60,192 nucleotides of DNA from Lachnospiraceae bacterium. GTDB lineage: Bacteria; Bacillota; Clostridia; Lachnospirales; Lachnospiraceae. This document shows positions 51,146 to 60,133 of the stretch, piece by piece (position 1 is the stretch's first letter; each line of letters starts with the position of its first letter). Made by a program: the position numbers and the translations under genes. The DNA lies in the NCBI GenBank assembly GCA_030523275.1, contig JAUNIX010000019.1:1-60192 (forward strand), in the 5' to 3' direction. Below the pieces are notes generated by a model. That model had not been told where the DNA came from, did no database searches, and saw only the letters and a list, made by a program, of their open reading frames with translations.

Positions 51146-51291
51146 GCATGGATAAAGGCGGTAGAGTAAAGTAAACTTTGCCGCCTAATATATTATAATG
51201 ATATGTGGTTATTCCTTAAGGTATTATTCTGATGTGAAGGTTTTATAATATCGTAATTATGTTATTTCCCAATAAAAATTATCGAATTTTC

Positions 51292-51322
51292 TTGACTCTG
51301 AACTTGGTTTAGGGTGTATATT
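51292..51322 (+). promoter_or_regulatory. MerR-type promoter with 19-nt spacer
   Basis: TTGACT (51292-51297), 19 nt, TATATT (51317-51322). The spacer holds an imperfect dyad ACTCTGAACT / GGTTTAGGGT. An over-long spacer with a central dyad is the hallmark of promoters twisted open by MerR proteins, and a MerR gene starts 33 nt downstream. Confidence 0.78.
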
Positions 51323-51354
51323 ACAGAAAAATAAGATGATAGGAGGTTGATTTT

Positions 51355-52017
51355 ATGCGAATCAGTGAAGTTGCAAAAGAGACGGGACTGAGTGTCAGTA
51401 ATATTCGCTTTTATGAAAAGAAAGGGTTATTATTTCCAGAAAGAGAAGATGGTAGTAAATATCGTAATTATCAGGAAAAGGATCTTGCAGTTTTAAAACA
51501 GATTATCTTGTATCGAAAAATGAATATTTCGGTAGAAATGATTTATATGATGCAAAACGGAGAAATATCCATGCAAAATGTTTTGCAAAGAAATTTAGAA
51601 GAGTTAAAGGAACAAAGGGAAAGGCTGGATGATTCCATTGATCTGTGCAGTCAGATATTAAATGAACCTGATTTAGATAAAATTAATATTGATTACTATT
51701 TAAACTATGTAAGAACAGAAGAGGAGCAGGGAAGAAAATTCGCTCTAGTAGAAGAATTTTTAGAAGATGCAGCAGATTTTTATGGAATATCAAAATTTCA
51801 ATCTGATCCATATATAGGAAAATTTCTTAGTAAAAAATGGGTGAAAGAATTACTTTCGTTCGCTTGGTTAATCTTCTGTATTGGTTTTCCGATTCGTTCC
51901 ATTATTTCCAAAATTATTGTAGACGGAACGATTGAACTAACTTCCGTTGTCTTTTGGGTGTGTTGGTTTTTCTGTATGGTGTATCCATTTTACAGATTTA
52001 AGAAGAAATCGAGATAG
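51355..52017 (+). CDS. MerR-family regulator with C-terminal membrane helices
   Basis: 220 residues. N-terminal MerR HTH (MRISEVAKETGLSVSNIRFYEKKGLL, about 1-26, with the second HTH EDGSKYRNYQEKDLAVLKQI), then a coiled dimerisation helix rich in Glu/Arg (about 70-110). Unlike typical members the C-terminus carries two hydrophobic segments (SFAWLIFCIGFPIRSII, SVVFWVCWFFCMVYPFY), so the regulator is probably anchored in the membrane. AGGAGG ribosome site. It is followed by a YidC gene 21 nt downstream and preceded by a promoter with MerR geometry. Confidence 0.87.
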   Translation: MRISEVAKETGLSVSNIRFYEKKGLLFPEREDGSKYRNYQEKDLAVLKQIILYRKMNISVEMIYMMQNGEISMQNVLQRNLEELKEQRERLDDSIDLCSQILNEPDLDKINIDYYLNYVRTEEEQGRKFALVEEFLEDAADFYGISKFQSDPYIGKFLSKKWVKELLSFAWLIFCIGFPIRSIISKIIVDGTIELTSVVFWVCWFFCMVYPFYRFKKKSR

Positions 52018-52038
52018 CGTGATGTAAAAGGAGGATAT

Positions 52039-52692
52039 ATGAATATGCTAATACAGATCTTTCAATCTTTGATTGAATTGCTATATCATTACACTGGAGA
52101 TTACGGTATTGCGATTGTATTGATTACAGTTATAATACGAACGATATTTATTCCATTTAATATCAAACAGCGTAAGCAGATAAAAAAGCAACAGGAATTT
52201 AGTGAGAAGATAGAAAATATAAAACACAAATATCGCAGAAACAATAAAAAAAGAAATGACGAATTACAAAAAATATATCAAGAAAGCGGTACAGGCGTTA
52301 TGGGTTGTTTACCGACTTTATTACAAATTCCACTCATGTGGTGTCTTTACCATGCAATTCGTCAGACGATGGTTGTTGGAACTGCGACAAAACTTTTACC
52401 GTGGGTGTCATCATTATTGGTGAAAGATCAGATGCTGATTTTACCGATTGCCACATTAGTGGTTCAACTTTTGCCACAGATATATCCATATATCCGGTTT
52501 TTCAAACAACTAAATTTACAAAAAGCACCATTTCCAATGATAATTACAATGTTTTTGGCAAACAGCTTTTTTGTATTTGCCATTCCGTCTGGGATTGGAC
52601 TTTATTATTTTATTTCCGGACTCTTTATTGCCGTCGAGCAGTTAGTAGGAAATTTGTTTGCGCTTCATCACGCAAGAGTACAGGTTGCTTAA
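52039..52692 (+). CDS. YidC/Oxa1-family membrane insertase (second, accessory type)
   Basis: 217-residue YidC/Oxa1 protein that inserts and folds membrane proteins. Features are AIVLITVIIRTIFIPFNIKQRKQIKKQQ (first helix of the core with the conserved Arg), the cytoplasmic hairpin rich in Lys/Glu, MGCLPTLLQIPLMWCLYHAI and SGIGLYYFISGLFIAVEQL. It is short and has no obvious lipobox. The main yidC of Firmicutes usually lies with rnpA/rpmH, not seen here, so this is likely an extra copy. Probably transcribed with the MerR gene. Start may also be the ATG at 52045. Confidence 0.9.
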   Translation: MNMLIQIFQSLIELLYHYTGDYGIAIVLITVIIRTIFIPFNIKQRKQIKKQQEFSEKIENIKHKYRRNNKKRNDELQKIYQESGTGVMGCLPTLLQIPLMWCLYHAIRQTMVVGTATKLLPWVSSLLVKDQMLILPIATLVVQLLPQIYPYIRFFKQLNLQKAPFPMIITMFLANSFFVFAIPSGIGLYYFISGLFIAVEQLVGNLFALHHARVQVA

Positions 52693-52765
52693 AAATAGAC
52701 TTGTATCGTTAAGAAAAAGACGGTATAGTGGTTATATAAAATTTTTAGACAAAGGAGAAAAAGAC

Positions 52766-53179
52766 ATGGATCGTATTCAATTAGGCGATGAAAAGCATAA
52801 CAAAGGATATAATTGTTGTCAGGCAGTTGCCTGTGTTTTCTGTGATGAAATGGGATTAGAGGAAGAAACTGTTTTTAAGATGGCGGAAGGTTTTGGTGCT
52901 GGAATGGGAGATATGCAGGGAATCTGCGGTGCACTTTCTGGGGCCGCTATGGTAATTGGCAATAAAAATAGTACCGCAAACTTAGATTGTCCAAATTCCA
53001 AACCGGCAACGATGAAACTTATGAGAGAATTAGTTGCAAAATTCCGTGAGAAGAATGGAGCAACACTTTGTAAGGATTTAAAAGGAGTAGAAACAGGAAA
53101 AGCATTAAGAAGTTGTCCGGGATGTATTGAAGATGCCATTCGTTTGACCGAAGAAGCTCTTGAGGAATTAAAAAAGTAA
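52766..53179 (+). CDS. C_GCAxxG_C_C-family redox protein
   Basis: 137-residue cysteine-rich protein. It shows the family pattern: NCCQAVACVF (Cys pair), the GICGALSGAAMVIG motif (C-GCAxxG), a single Cys in NLDCPNSK and late cysteines in LRSCPGCIEDA. Members are annotated as putative redox proteins, often with metal or flavin partners; the activity is unknown. Start ATG 52766 with AAAGGAG upstream. Probably separate from the yidC gene 73 nt upstream. A bidirectional terminator follows. Confidence 0.9.
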   Translation: MDRIQLGDEKHNKGYNCCQAVACVFCDEMGLEEETVFKMAEGFGAGMGDMQGICGALSGAAMVIGNKNSTANLDCPNSKPATMKLMRELVAKFREKNGATLCKDLKGVETGKALRSCPGCIEDAIRLTEEALEELKK

Positions 53180-53205
53180 TCAAAATTATTTCATTGTGAA
53201 AAAAG

Positions 53206-53252
53206 AAAAATCAGGCAGTTAATAAATCCATTATCTTATGCCTGATTTTTTT
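53206..53252. terminator. Bidirectional terminator between the C_GCAxxG_C_C gene and blaR1
   Basis: A perfect 12-bp stem AAAAATCAGGCA (53206-53217) / TGCCTGATTTTT (53239-53250) with A and T runs on either side, serving both convergent genes. Confidence 0.9.
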
Positions 53253-53262
53253 GTCTAAATAG

Positions 53263-55053
53263 TTATAAAATATGATTCAAAATATCAATTGTAATCTGCA
53301 TAGCGGTACTTCCATTTGCAGAGTCAGAATCCTGTAGATTAGTTGCAAAGCAATAGAAATGCCCATTTTGTTCTATAAATCCGACAAACCAGCCATTGGT
53401 ATTTTTTCCATTGACAATGCCGGTTCCTGTCTTTCCATAAAGTTTTCCGGCTGGAATGTCTGATAGATATAAAGCATGTTGGATCGCTTTGATATTTTCT
53501 GTCTGAAAATCCCATTTATTTTGCAATAAATCGGATAGGAGTTGTGTTTGTTCGATTGGAGAGATTTTCAACGAGGATTCTGCCCAATATTGATTAATGC
53601 CACCGGTTAGATCGCAATTTCCATAAGAAATCTTATGATAATAGTCATATAATTTTGCAATTCCTAACTGATAATCCAAATTTTGAAAATACCAGTTGAC
53701 AGAATTTTTCATTGCCGTTTCTAGCGTTTGATCCTGATTCCAAGTGTTGTATGGTTGCTTTTCTCCATCCCATGCTTGAGAAGAATCATTAGTGGTTATG
53801 ATATTTTCTTCGAGGGCAAAAAGTCCGCTGTAGATTTTAAAAGTAGAATCAGGAGATACTCGTTGTTCACTATCCTGGCGATTATATATTTGATATTGAT
53901 CCTTCGTCATATCATATAAGACAAACGACCCGTGGATTCCATGAAAATAAGGGGAAACATCGATTGTTTTTGAATTTTTATCTTTTAGGTCATTGGAGCT
54001 GTTGTCAACTGAAAATGTATTGACAAGCAGCGGACTAGAACAATATACAAGCACCAAAGAAAGGATCATAACGCCTGCACTTTTTATTTTTTGCCGAGTA
54101 GAATCCTTTTTATAATCAGCAATTTCTTGAATTCTTTGTTTGATTGTATGTTTGTTGCCACCCATATTGGAAAGAGGGGCAATAAACATTCCCTTTTGCA
54201 TCTGTTTCGTATATTTGATTAACGTGTAGCCATAATTTTTTGATTGTTCTTTACCAATTACATGCACAACAGCATTGTCACAGGCAATCTCACGATCTTT
54301 TCTTAATTGATGAAATCCATACCAGATAAATGGATTAAACCAGTAAATGATTTGTAAGAAACAGACAAGATAATTTAAAATAGTATCTTTTCTTTTATAA
54401 TGCTGTAATTCGTGTAGAAATACGAACCGTATATCTTCATTGGTCATCAGGATATCTAAATCCTGTGGAATGATAACGGTTGGTCGAAATAAACCATAGG
54501 AAATAGGACTTGCCAGTCTGCAGGAAGCATATAAACGTACATGTTGTTTAATCCGTAACTCCTTTAAACAGGTATCATACAAATGATACAATTCTGATTC
54601 TGTATGATTTGTGATTGGGTATGCCTGTTTCCTCAACCAATATAGTTTTGCTACTTGAGAAATGAAAAATAAAGCAACTAAAATCATTCCAGTTATCCAG
54701 GTAATCCATAACACCGTATAGACATGAGGATTCGATGAAGCAATTGCCATCGAAAAGTCTGTCATTCCGAAATCGGATGCAGGAGGCAAATCAGAAGAAA
54801 TATTTGTCAATACAGAAGTCGAATGGCCGGAATTGTTTGTCAGCCATTGCTGTATTTGTAACAATTGTTTTTCTGGTGTAAGAATATGGAATGGGATAAA
54901 AGGTAACATTAACATGAATACAAAAATATACCATAAATCATATTGTATTCGTACGGTCAAATGTCTTTTTAATCCTTTTTTTAAAAGTAACATTACAAAG
55001 AGAAAAAAACTGATCACAATGTTACAGATTAAAAAATGTACTGGAAATATCAT
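53263..55053 (-). CDS. blaR1: BlaR1-type beta-lactam sensor/signal transducer
   Basis: 596-residue membrane receptor. N-terminal helices and an M56 zinc-protease domain with VFLHELQHYKRKD (HExxH at about residue 216) and REIACDNAVV. After the last helix (about 325-345) comes an extracellular class D beta-lactamase-like sensor: STFK (acylated Ser, about 390), NSVNWYF (SxN) and LYGKTGTG (KTG). Drug acylation should trigger proteolysis that removes the BlaI repressor. It overlaps blaI by 4 nt, and the whole pair is divergent from a MecA-like PBP gene. All sensor motifs are intact. Confidence 0.94.
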   Translation of the reverse strand: MIFPVHFLICNIVISFFLFVMLLLKKGLKRHLTVRIQYDLWYIFVFMLMLPFIPFHILTPEKQLLQIQQWLTNNSGHSTSVLTNISSDLPPASDFGMTDFSMAIASSNPHVYTVLWITWITGMILVALFFISQVAKLYWLRKQAYPITNHTESELYHLYDTCLKELRIKQHVRLYASCRLASPISYGLFRPTVIIPQDLDILMTNEDIRFVFLHELQHYKRKDTILNYLVCFLQIIYWFNPFIWYGFHQLRKDREIACDNAVVHVIGKEQSKNYGYTLIKYTKQMQKGMFIAPLSNMGGNKHTIKQRIQEIADYKKDSTRQKIKSAGVMILSLVLVYCSSPLLVNTFSVDNSSNDLKDKNSKTIDVSPYFHGIHGSFVLYDMTKDQYQIYNRQDSEQRVSPDSTFKIYSGLFALEENIITTNDSSQAWDGEKQPYNTWNQDQTLETAMKNSVNWYFQNLDYQLGIAKLYDYYHKISYGNCDLTGGINQYWAESSLKISPIEQTQLLSDLLQNKWDFQTENIKAIQHALYLSDIPAGKLYGKTGTGIVNGKNTNGWFVGFIEQNGHFYCFATNLQDSDSANGSTAMQITIDILNHIL

Positions 55054-55442
55054 TCTTTTTCACCACTCTTTGATTTTGCTTCAATAATCTTATATAAATC
55101 TTCTATATCTGATTCAGATAGTTCTGTGTTATCAAGCAAAGATGACAGCATAGGGGCAACCTCCCCATCATAAAATCGATTTAGAAAATGGTGATTCTCC
55201 TGATTAAGATATTTTTTCTTAGAAATGAGCGGATAATAATAGTACATACGACCACGTTGCTCATAAGAAATCACATGCTTTGTCGTCAATCTGGATAACA
55301 ATGTATGAATGGTTTTTTTACTCCAGCTATGTGTTTTCTGCGCAATCTCGCAGATTTCATTTGTGCTTAGCGGGTACTCCAGCCAAAGTATTTTCATGAT
55401 TTCATATTCAGCCTCTGAAATTTGTGGTAATTTTTCCATCAT
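55050..55442 (-). CDS. blaI: BlaI/MecI-type penicillinase repressor
   Basis: 130-residue winged-helix repressor. ISEAEYEIMKILWLEYPLSTNEI and the recognition region SWSKKTIHTLLSRLTTKHVI are close to BlaI/MecI, with wing GRMYYYYPLI and dimerising C-terminal helices. Its stop overlaps the start of blaR1 (ATGA). A palindrome TTACTTTTGTAA lies between its own promoter and start codon, and a sister site TTACAAATGTAA lies before the divergent PBP gene, so it should repress both. Confidence 0.94.
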   Translation of the reverse strand: MMEKLPQISEAEYEIMKILWLEYPLSTNEICEIAQKTHSWSKKTIHTLLSRLTTKHVISYEQRGRMYYYYPLISKKKYLNQENHHFLNRFYDGEVAPMLSSLLDNTELSESDIEDLYKIIEAKSKSGEKE

Positions 55443-55457
55443 TGTACTCCTTTTCTC

Positions 55458-55560
55458 TTACTTTTGTAATCATTATTATAAAGAAAGAATTCAGAAACGT
55501 CAATAAAATGATTGACAATATAAGAAATTGATTGCATAATAATATATATTACAAATGTAA
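55458..55560. promoter_or_regulatory. Divergent promoters with paired BlaI operators
   Basis: Plus strand: TTGACA (55512-55517), 17 nt, CATAAT (55535-55540), then operator TTACAAATGTAA (55549-55560), which contains the MecI/BlaI core TACA-NN-TGTA. Minus strand: TTGACG, 17 nt, TATAAT, then TTACAAAAGTAA (plus-strand 55458-55469). Each operator sits at the expected start site of its promoter, giving a near mirror-image layout. Confidence 0.82.
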
Positions 55561-55598
55561 GATATTAATTTTGAATGATGAAGAAGGGACGAATAGCT

Positions 55599-57689
55599 AT
55601 GCGTATGAAAATGGGAAATGGAAAAGGCAAAACAAGGTTGGTTGCGGTTGTTTTGGTGATTATTTGGGCAATGATTTTGTTTGCAATTGCTTTCTTAAAA
55701 GGTTTTGGACATAAAAAACCGGAAGATCTATTATCAGAATATATGAATCACGTTGCACAGAAAGAATATGAGCAGATGTATCAAATGATTGACCAAAAGT
55801 CTTCGAGAAAGATTACGAAAGAAGCGTTTTTGGAGAGAAATGCGAAAATCTATGAGGGAATCGAGGCAAAGAATTTCCATATTGACATTGAAGAAAAAAG
55901 CAATGGAGGAAAAACACTCACTTATCAATGTTCTTTTGATACATCTGCTGGGAAAGTAAGCTTTCAGAATAAAGCAAATTTTGTGTTAGGAAAAGATGGC
56001 TATAAACTTGTTTGGGATGATAGTCTGATTTTTCCAAGCCTGACAGCAACAGATAAAGTAAGGATTGTAACCACTGAGGCAGAACGAGGAAGTATTTTAG
56101 ACCGTAATGGACAGATGTTGGCGGGCAAAGGCCTTGCTTCTTCGGTTGGGATTGTGCCAGGAAAGTTAAAAGATAAAGAAAATGCGATAAAAAAGATTGC
56201 ATCGTTGTTAAACATGGATAAAAGTACGATAGCAAATAAATTATCAGCACAATGGGTGAAAGAAGATTCCTTTGTTCCACTAAAAACACTCCCTAATTTA
56301 AATAATCTTTTGTTGTTAAGCAGACAATTGAGTAAGAAAGAAAAAGAAGAGCAGGACCTCCAGAATAAACTTTTAGATATTCCCGGTGTAATGATTACTG
56401 ATACAGAGATTCGACAATATCCTTATGGAGAAGCAACAGCACATTTAATCGGTTATGTTCAGAAAGTAACGGCAGAAGATCTAAAAGAGCATGAAAACGA
56501 AGGTTATCATTCCAATAGTTTGATTGGAAAAAGTGGAGTGGAAAGTCTTTATGAAAAGCAATTAAAAGGTACGGACGGACATGAAATATATATTGTGGAT
56601 GAAAATGGAGACCGAAAAGATACGATTATCGATGTGCCAGTAAAAGATGGAAAAGATATTCAACTTACGATTGATATTCATTTACAAGAGGAATTATATC
56701 AACAATTTCAAAAGGACAAGAGCTGTTCGGTAGCAATGGATCCTTATAGCGGTGAAGTACTGGCGATGATTAGTACCCCTTCTTTTGATAATAATGACTT
56801 TGTTCTTGGTATGTCCGATCAGTTATGGAAAGATTTGAACAATGATAAGAAGAAACCACTCTATAATCGCTTTCGACAAGTTTGGTGTCCAGGTTCGACA
56901 TTAAAACCAATAACAGCAGCTATTGGATTAAATTGTAATGCCATCGATCCCAAAAAAGATTATGGAAGCGAGGGGCTTAGCTGGCAAAAAGACAAGTCAT
57001 GGGGAGATTATCATGTCACAACACTACACACTTATAAACCAGTGACTTTAAAAAATGCATTGATTTATTCAGATAATATTTATTTTGCAAAAGCAGCTTT
57101 AAATATCGAGGCCGATGAGCTGGAAAGTTCGTTAAAAGCGTTAGGATTTGGGGAGGAATTTCCATTTGAAATAAAAATGCAAACTTCTCAATTTTCGAAT
57201 AATGGCAAGATGGAATCCGAAATCCAGTTGGCGGATAGTGGTTATGGTCAGGGACAGATTTTGATTAATCCATTGCATTTAGCTTCTTTATATAGTGTAT
57301 TTTGTAATCAGGGTGATGTAATACAGCCAAGATTTTTATATAAAGAAAATGCAAAACCGAGAACTTGGATTGATGAGGCATTTTCGCATGAGATAGTAGA
57401 TGAAGTTTTGGACGGTCTAAAAGCAGTTGTCAATGACCCACACGGTACTGGATATGGAGCACATCAAAAAGATATCAAGTTAGCTGGGAAAACGGGAACA
57501 GCTGAGATTAAGGCATCAAAAGAGGATACAAGTGGTACAGAACTAGGCTGGTTTGCAGTATTTACAACTGATCGAAGAATCGAAAAACCAATTTTACTTA
57601 TTAGTATGGTAGAAGATGTCAAACAAATAGGTGGAAGTGGTTATGTTGTCCGCAAAGATAAGGCGGTTCTGAATGAATATTTAAAATAG
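55599..57689 (+). CDS. MecA/PBP2a-like class B penicillin-binding protein
   Basis: Membrane-anchored transpeptidase, 697 residues from ATG 55599 (AAGAAGGGA 9 nt upstream; earlier ATGs at 55575/55578 lack a site). One N-terminal helix is followed by a MecA_N/NTF2-like domain (about 45-145), then a PBP dimerisation domain with RGSILDRNGQMLA, and the transpeptidase: STLK (Ser433), SDN (491-493) and KTGT (631-634), all intact. This is the architecture of staphylococcal PBP2a and other low-affinity PBPs. Divergent from blaR1-blaI with operators on both sides, it should be induced by beta-lactams and give tolerance. Drug affinity is not shown. Confidence 0.93.
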   Translation: MRMKMGNGKGKTRLVAVVLVIIWAMILFAIAFLKGFGHKKPEDLLSEYMNHVAQKEYEQMYQMIDQKSSRKITKEAFLERNAKIYEGIEAKNFHIDIEEKSNGGKTLTYQCSFDTSAGKVSFQNKANFVLGKDGYKLVWDDSLIFPSLTATDKVRIVTTEAERGSILDRNGQMLAGKGLASSVGIVPGKLKDKENAIKKIASLLNMDKSTIANKLSAQWVKEDSFVPLKTLPNLNNLLLLSRQLSKKEKEEQDLQNKLLDIPGVMITDTEIRQYPYGEATAHLIGYVQKVTAEDLKEHENEGYHSNSLIGKSGVESLYEKQLKGTDGHEIYIVDENGDRKDTIIDVPVKDGKDIQLTIDIHLQEELYQQFQKDKSCSVAMDPYSGEVLAMISTPSFDNNDFVLGMSDQLWKDLNNDKKKPLYNRFRQVWCPGSTLKPITAAIGLNCNAIDPKKDYGSEGLSWQKDKSWGDYHVTTLHTYKPVTLKNALIYSDNIYFAKAALNIEADELESSLKALGFGEEFPFEIKMQTSQFSNNGKMESEIQLADSGYGQGQILINPLHLASLYSVFCNQGDVIQPRFLYKENAKPRTWIDEAFSHEIVDEVLDGLKAVVNDPHGTGYGAHQKDIKLAGKTGTAEIKASKEDTSGTELGWFAVFTTDRRIEKPILLISMVEDVKQIGGSGYVVRKDKAVLNEYLK

Positions 57690-57700
57690 AGGTCAAAAAT

Positions 57701-58936
57701 ATGCACAAAAAATTAGTGGCACAAATCATTATCAGCATGTTAGTCATGATTTTGCTTGGATATGTTACATGGAGACATGAGAGTAACATTGCGAGTAAAG
57801 ATGAAGTGGTAGAAGACACGAATACAGATAAAATACGGGAAGAAAAGAAAGATGATCAAAAATATAAAATAAAGTATGTCGATATGTCACAAAAAGAAAC
57901 GAATGAAGCAAAAGACAGTGTTTTTACGGTATTAAAACAATGTAAGCATCTATATCATGAGATTGACAAAGGACAGGCAAGCAATGTTACATTAACTGAA
58001 AAAGCAGTCCATCAAATGATAAATCTTGTCGCGTCAAAGGGATACAGTGTTACTTGTGGTGCGGAAGATTATAATATGCAGCATTATAAAAAAGTGAATC
58101 AAAGCTTGATAAAAGCACGTAACCATAAAGATTCTGATATAACGTTTTATGTTATCAACTCAAGCGGTATTTTCTTATATCAGCATTTACAGTTTCAGGA
58201 TCAGAAACTATTTGTCACATCCGCCAGTGCATCATTTGATGAAAATATGGAGATGCAATTAAATTATGTTGAAAAATTGCAGGTATATCAATGGAACTAT
58301 ACGAAAAAAGGGTGGTTGATTTGGGAAAAAGCACTTTCGAGAAATCAAGAAATGGATATGCATGTTTGTTACCGAGTTTTACCATTGGATGATCAGTGTC
58401 GGGAAATTACGCAAACATGCATTGCCCCAATTGGATATTTTTGCAATAATTTATTTTTAGAAAACTGGGATGCAAAAAGTGTAGAGAAAATTAATTTTAA
58501 TGATCTTTTTGAATTTCTTTATTATATAGACAAAGGTAAGCAGTTAGACGAAAATAAATATACAGAGGGAATTCCCAAAAAAGATTTTGAAGAAATGATA
58601 CAAAAGTATTTTGATATTTCCAAAGAAAAGTTACAAAAGTATGCACATTATGATCGTGATAGTGAAACTTATCCATGGATTGCAATTGATGCTTGTAATC
58701 GTACTCCGATGTTTCAACCTTTACCTGAAGTTGTCAAATGTGAAAAAAATAAAGATGGTACAATAACTGCTTACGTGGAAAACGTCTTTATGGAAGAAGG
58801 AGAAGATTGTTCTTTCCGCCATCAAGTGACGCTGCGAAAAGAACAGAAGAACTGGGTTTATGTGGGAAATAAGATTGAGAAAAAATATGCAAATGACATT
58901 CCATCTTATCGAGCGCGAAGTGAATACCAGCAGTAG
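57701..58936 (+). CDS. Membrane-anchored protein of unknown function co-encoded with the PBP
   Basis: 411 residues, starting 11 nt after the PBP gene stop (AGAGGT upstream) and probably on the same BlaI-controlled message. One N-terminal transmembrane or signal segment (about 5-23), a charged linker to about 65, then an extracellular domain with GIFLYQHLQFQDQKLFVTSASASF, VYQWNYTKKGWLIWEKAL and a repeat-like C-terminal half. Cysteines occur mostly singly. It may belong to a Lachnospiraceae DUF (possibly DUF6070, from memory and unsure). No enzymatic motif recognised. Confidence 0.8.
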   Translation: MHKKLVAQIIISMLVMILLGYVTWRHESNIASKDEVVEDTNTDKIREEKKDDQKYKIKYVDMSQKETNEAKDSVFTVLKQCKHLYHEIDKGQASNVTLTEKAVHQMINLVASKGYSVTCGAEDYNMQHYKKVNQSLIKARNHKDSDITFYVINSSGIFLYQHLQFQDQKLFVTSASASFDENMEMQLNYVEKLQVYQWNYTKKGWLIWEKALSRNQEMDMHVCYRVLPLDDQCREITQTCIAPIGYFCNNLFLENWDAKSVEKINFNDLFEFLYYIDKGKQLDENKYTEGIPKKDFEEMIQKYFDISKEKLQKYAHYDRDSETYPWIAIDACNRTPMFQPLPEVVKCEKNKDGTITAYVENVFMEEGEDCSFRHQVTLRKEQKNWVYVGNKIEKKYANDIPSYRARSEYQQ

Positions 58937-58953
58937 ATATTCTGAATCACCCG

Positions 58954-59898
58954 TTAAAGAAGAGATAGATGTGATTTTTCTAAATACTGTTTTAAATAGG
59001 TTAAAAATACTTCTTCTGTTGGTGATAGAGGCATATCCAACCGGCGCACCCATACAAGTTCATTAACAACCGGCTTTCCGTTTTGCTGAAAGTCTAAAAG
59101 AGGCAGAATGTGAAAGCTGGGATATTCAAAATATCCTCGCGACCATTCGGACAAATATAAAACTGCATCAGTCTGTAAAATAAATTGCTTACACGCGTCA
59201 ATCGTGTTAAAAAAGATAATCTGCTTTTGTTGATGCATAGCAAAATGGTTGTCAAAATACAAATCTCTGCGGGCTGCATTTTCCATATCCAGCATAACCT
59301 GTGTATAAATCTGGGTTTCTATCTGCGTGACAGTTTCACTGTGGTAGAAGGGAGATTTAGGACCGACACAGACATAAGAGCCGCCAGTGTCCAGAACTTC
59401 CATGGAAAGTCTGCTAGCATCTGTATTCCAGTGAAACATTTTGGCATCACTGGAGTTACGTACAAAAAGTCCGCAGTCTGCATTTTCATTTAGTACCTGT
59501 TTTACGACATCATTACGGTTTGTCTCGATTAGATTAAAATGAATTGGTGCGTTACCAGCATGAAGATAGATTTTTAGAAAAATATCATAGACGAAATCTA
59601 ATTGCTGCGTGGCAAGAAAAAGGCGAGAATAAGGAACATTTTCTACCGTCTTACAGTTGTCTGATAATGCTTGAATAGCGGTGATAACACTTTTTGCATA
59701 ATAGACAAAGTTTTTTCCCTCTGCTGTTAATTCAACCCCTCTGGGTTTGCGGACAAAAATGGTAATATTATATTCTTCTTCGAGTTGATGCATCGATTTG
59801 GTTAGATTAGGTTGACTGATATAAAGTTGTTTTGCTGCTTTGGTCATCGAGCCACATTCTACGATTTTTAATAAATATTCTAATTGTTTTATTCTCAT
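58954..59898 (-). CDS. LysR-family transcriptional regulator
   Basis: 314 residues. N-terminal winged HTH MRIKQLEYLLKIVECGSMTKAAKQLYISQPNLTKSMHQLEEEY and the following FVRKPRGVELTAEG are classic LysR. The C-terminal effector domain (about 90-300) is a type-2 periplasmic-binding fold with no recognisable ligand motif. It is divergent from a gene that starts at 60134, which is its most likely target. It is convergent with the BlaI-controlled gene, 18 nt apart, with no clear terminator between. Confidence 0.93.
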   Translation of the reverse strand: MRIKQLEYLLKIVECGSMTKAAKQLYISQPNLTKSMHQLEEEYNITIFVRKPRGVELTAEGKNFVYYAKSVITAIQALSDNCKTVENVPYSRLFLATQQLDFVYDIFLKIYLHAGNAPIHFNLIETNRNDVVKQVLNENADCGLFVRNSSDAKMFHWNTDASRLSMEVLDTGGSYVCVGPKSPFYHSETVTQIETQIYTQVMLDMENAARRDLYFDNHFAMHQQKQIIFFNTIDACKQFILQTDAVLYLSEWSRGYFEYPSFHILPLLDFQQNGKPVVNELVWVRRLDMPLSPTEEVFLTYLKQYLEKSHLSLL

Positions 59899-59946
59899 AA
59901 ATATTCCTCGGTAAATAAAAATGAATCAATTGCTATCCTTAAAAAT

Positions 59947-59976
59947 ACTATAGATGAAATCGACTGTATTTGTCAA
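59947..59976 (-). promoter_or_regulatory. Promoter of the LysR gene
   Basis: On the minus strand TTGACA (59971-59976), 18 nt, TATAGT (59947-59952), about 50 nt before the LysR start codon. The remaining divergent region to 60133 is AT-rich and should carry the LysR sites, which I could not pin down. Confidence 0.55.
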
Positions 59977-60133
59977 TAAAGCCATAAATAATAGTTATGG
60001 TTATAGGGTGCCAAAATTGTATTTGTAAAAGTACAATGTATGCTTTATCATAAAAATATAAAATAAAGTATGGGGGAAATGTATAAATTGCACAATTATT
60101 TTTAACTACTTATAGAAAGGATGGCGAAAAACG

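Noticed and set aside
53263..58936. The bla/mec-like locus as a mobile cassette
   Set aside because: No transposase, integrase, direct flanking repeats or clear base-composition change were seen at its borders.
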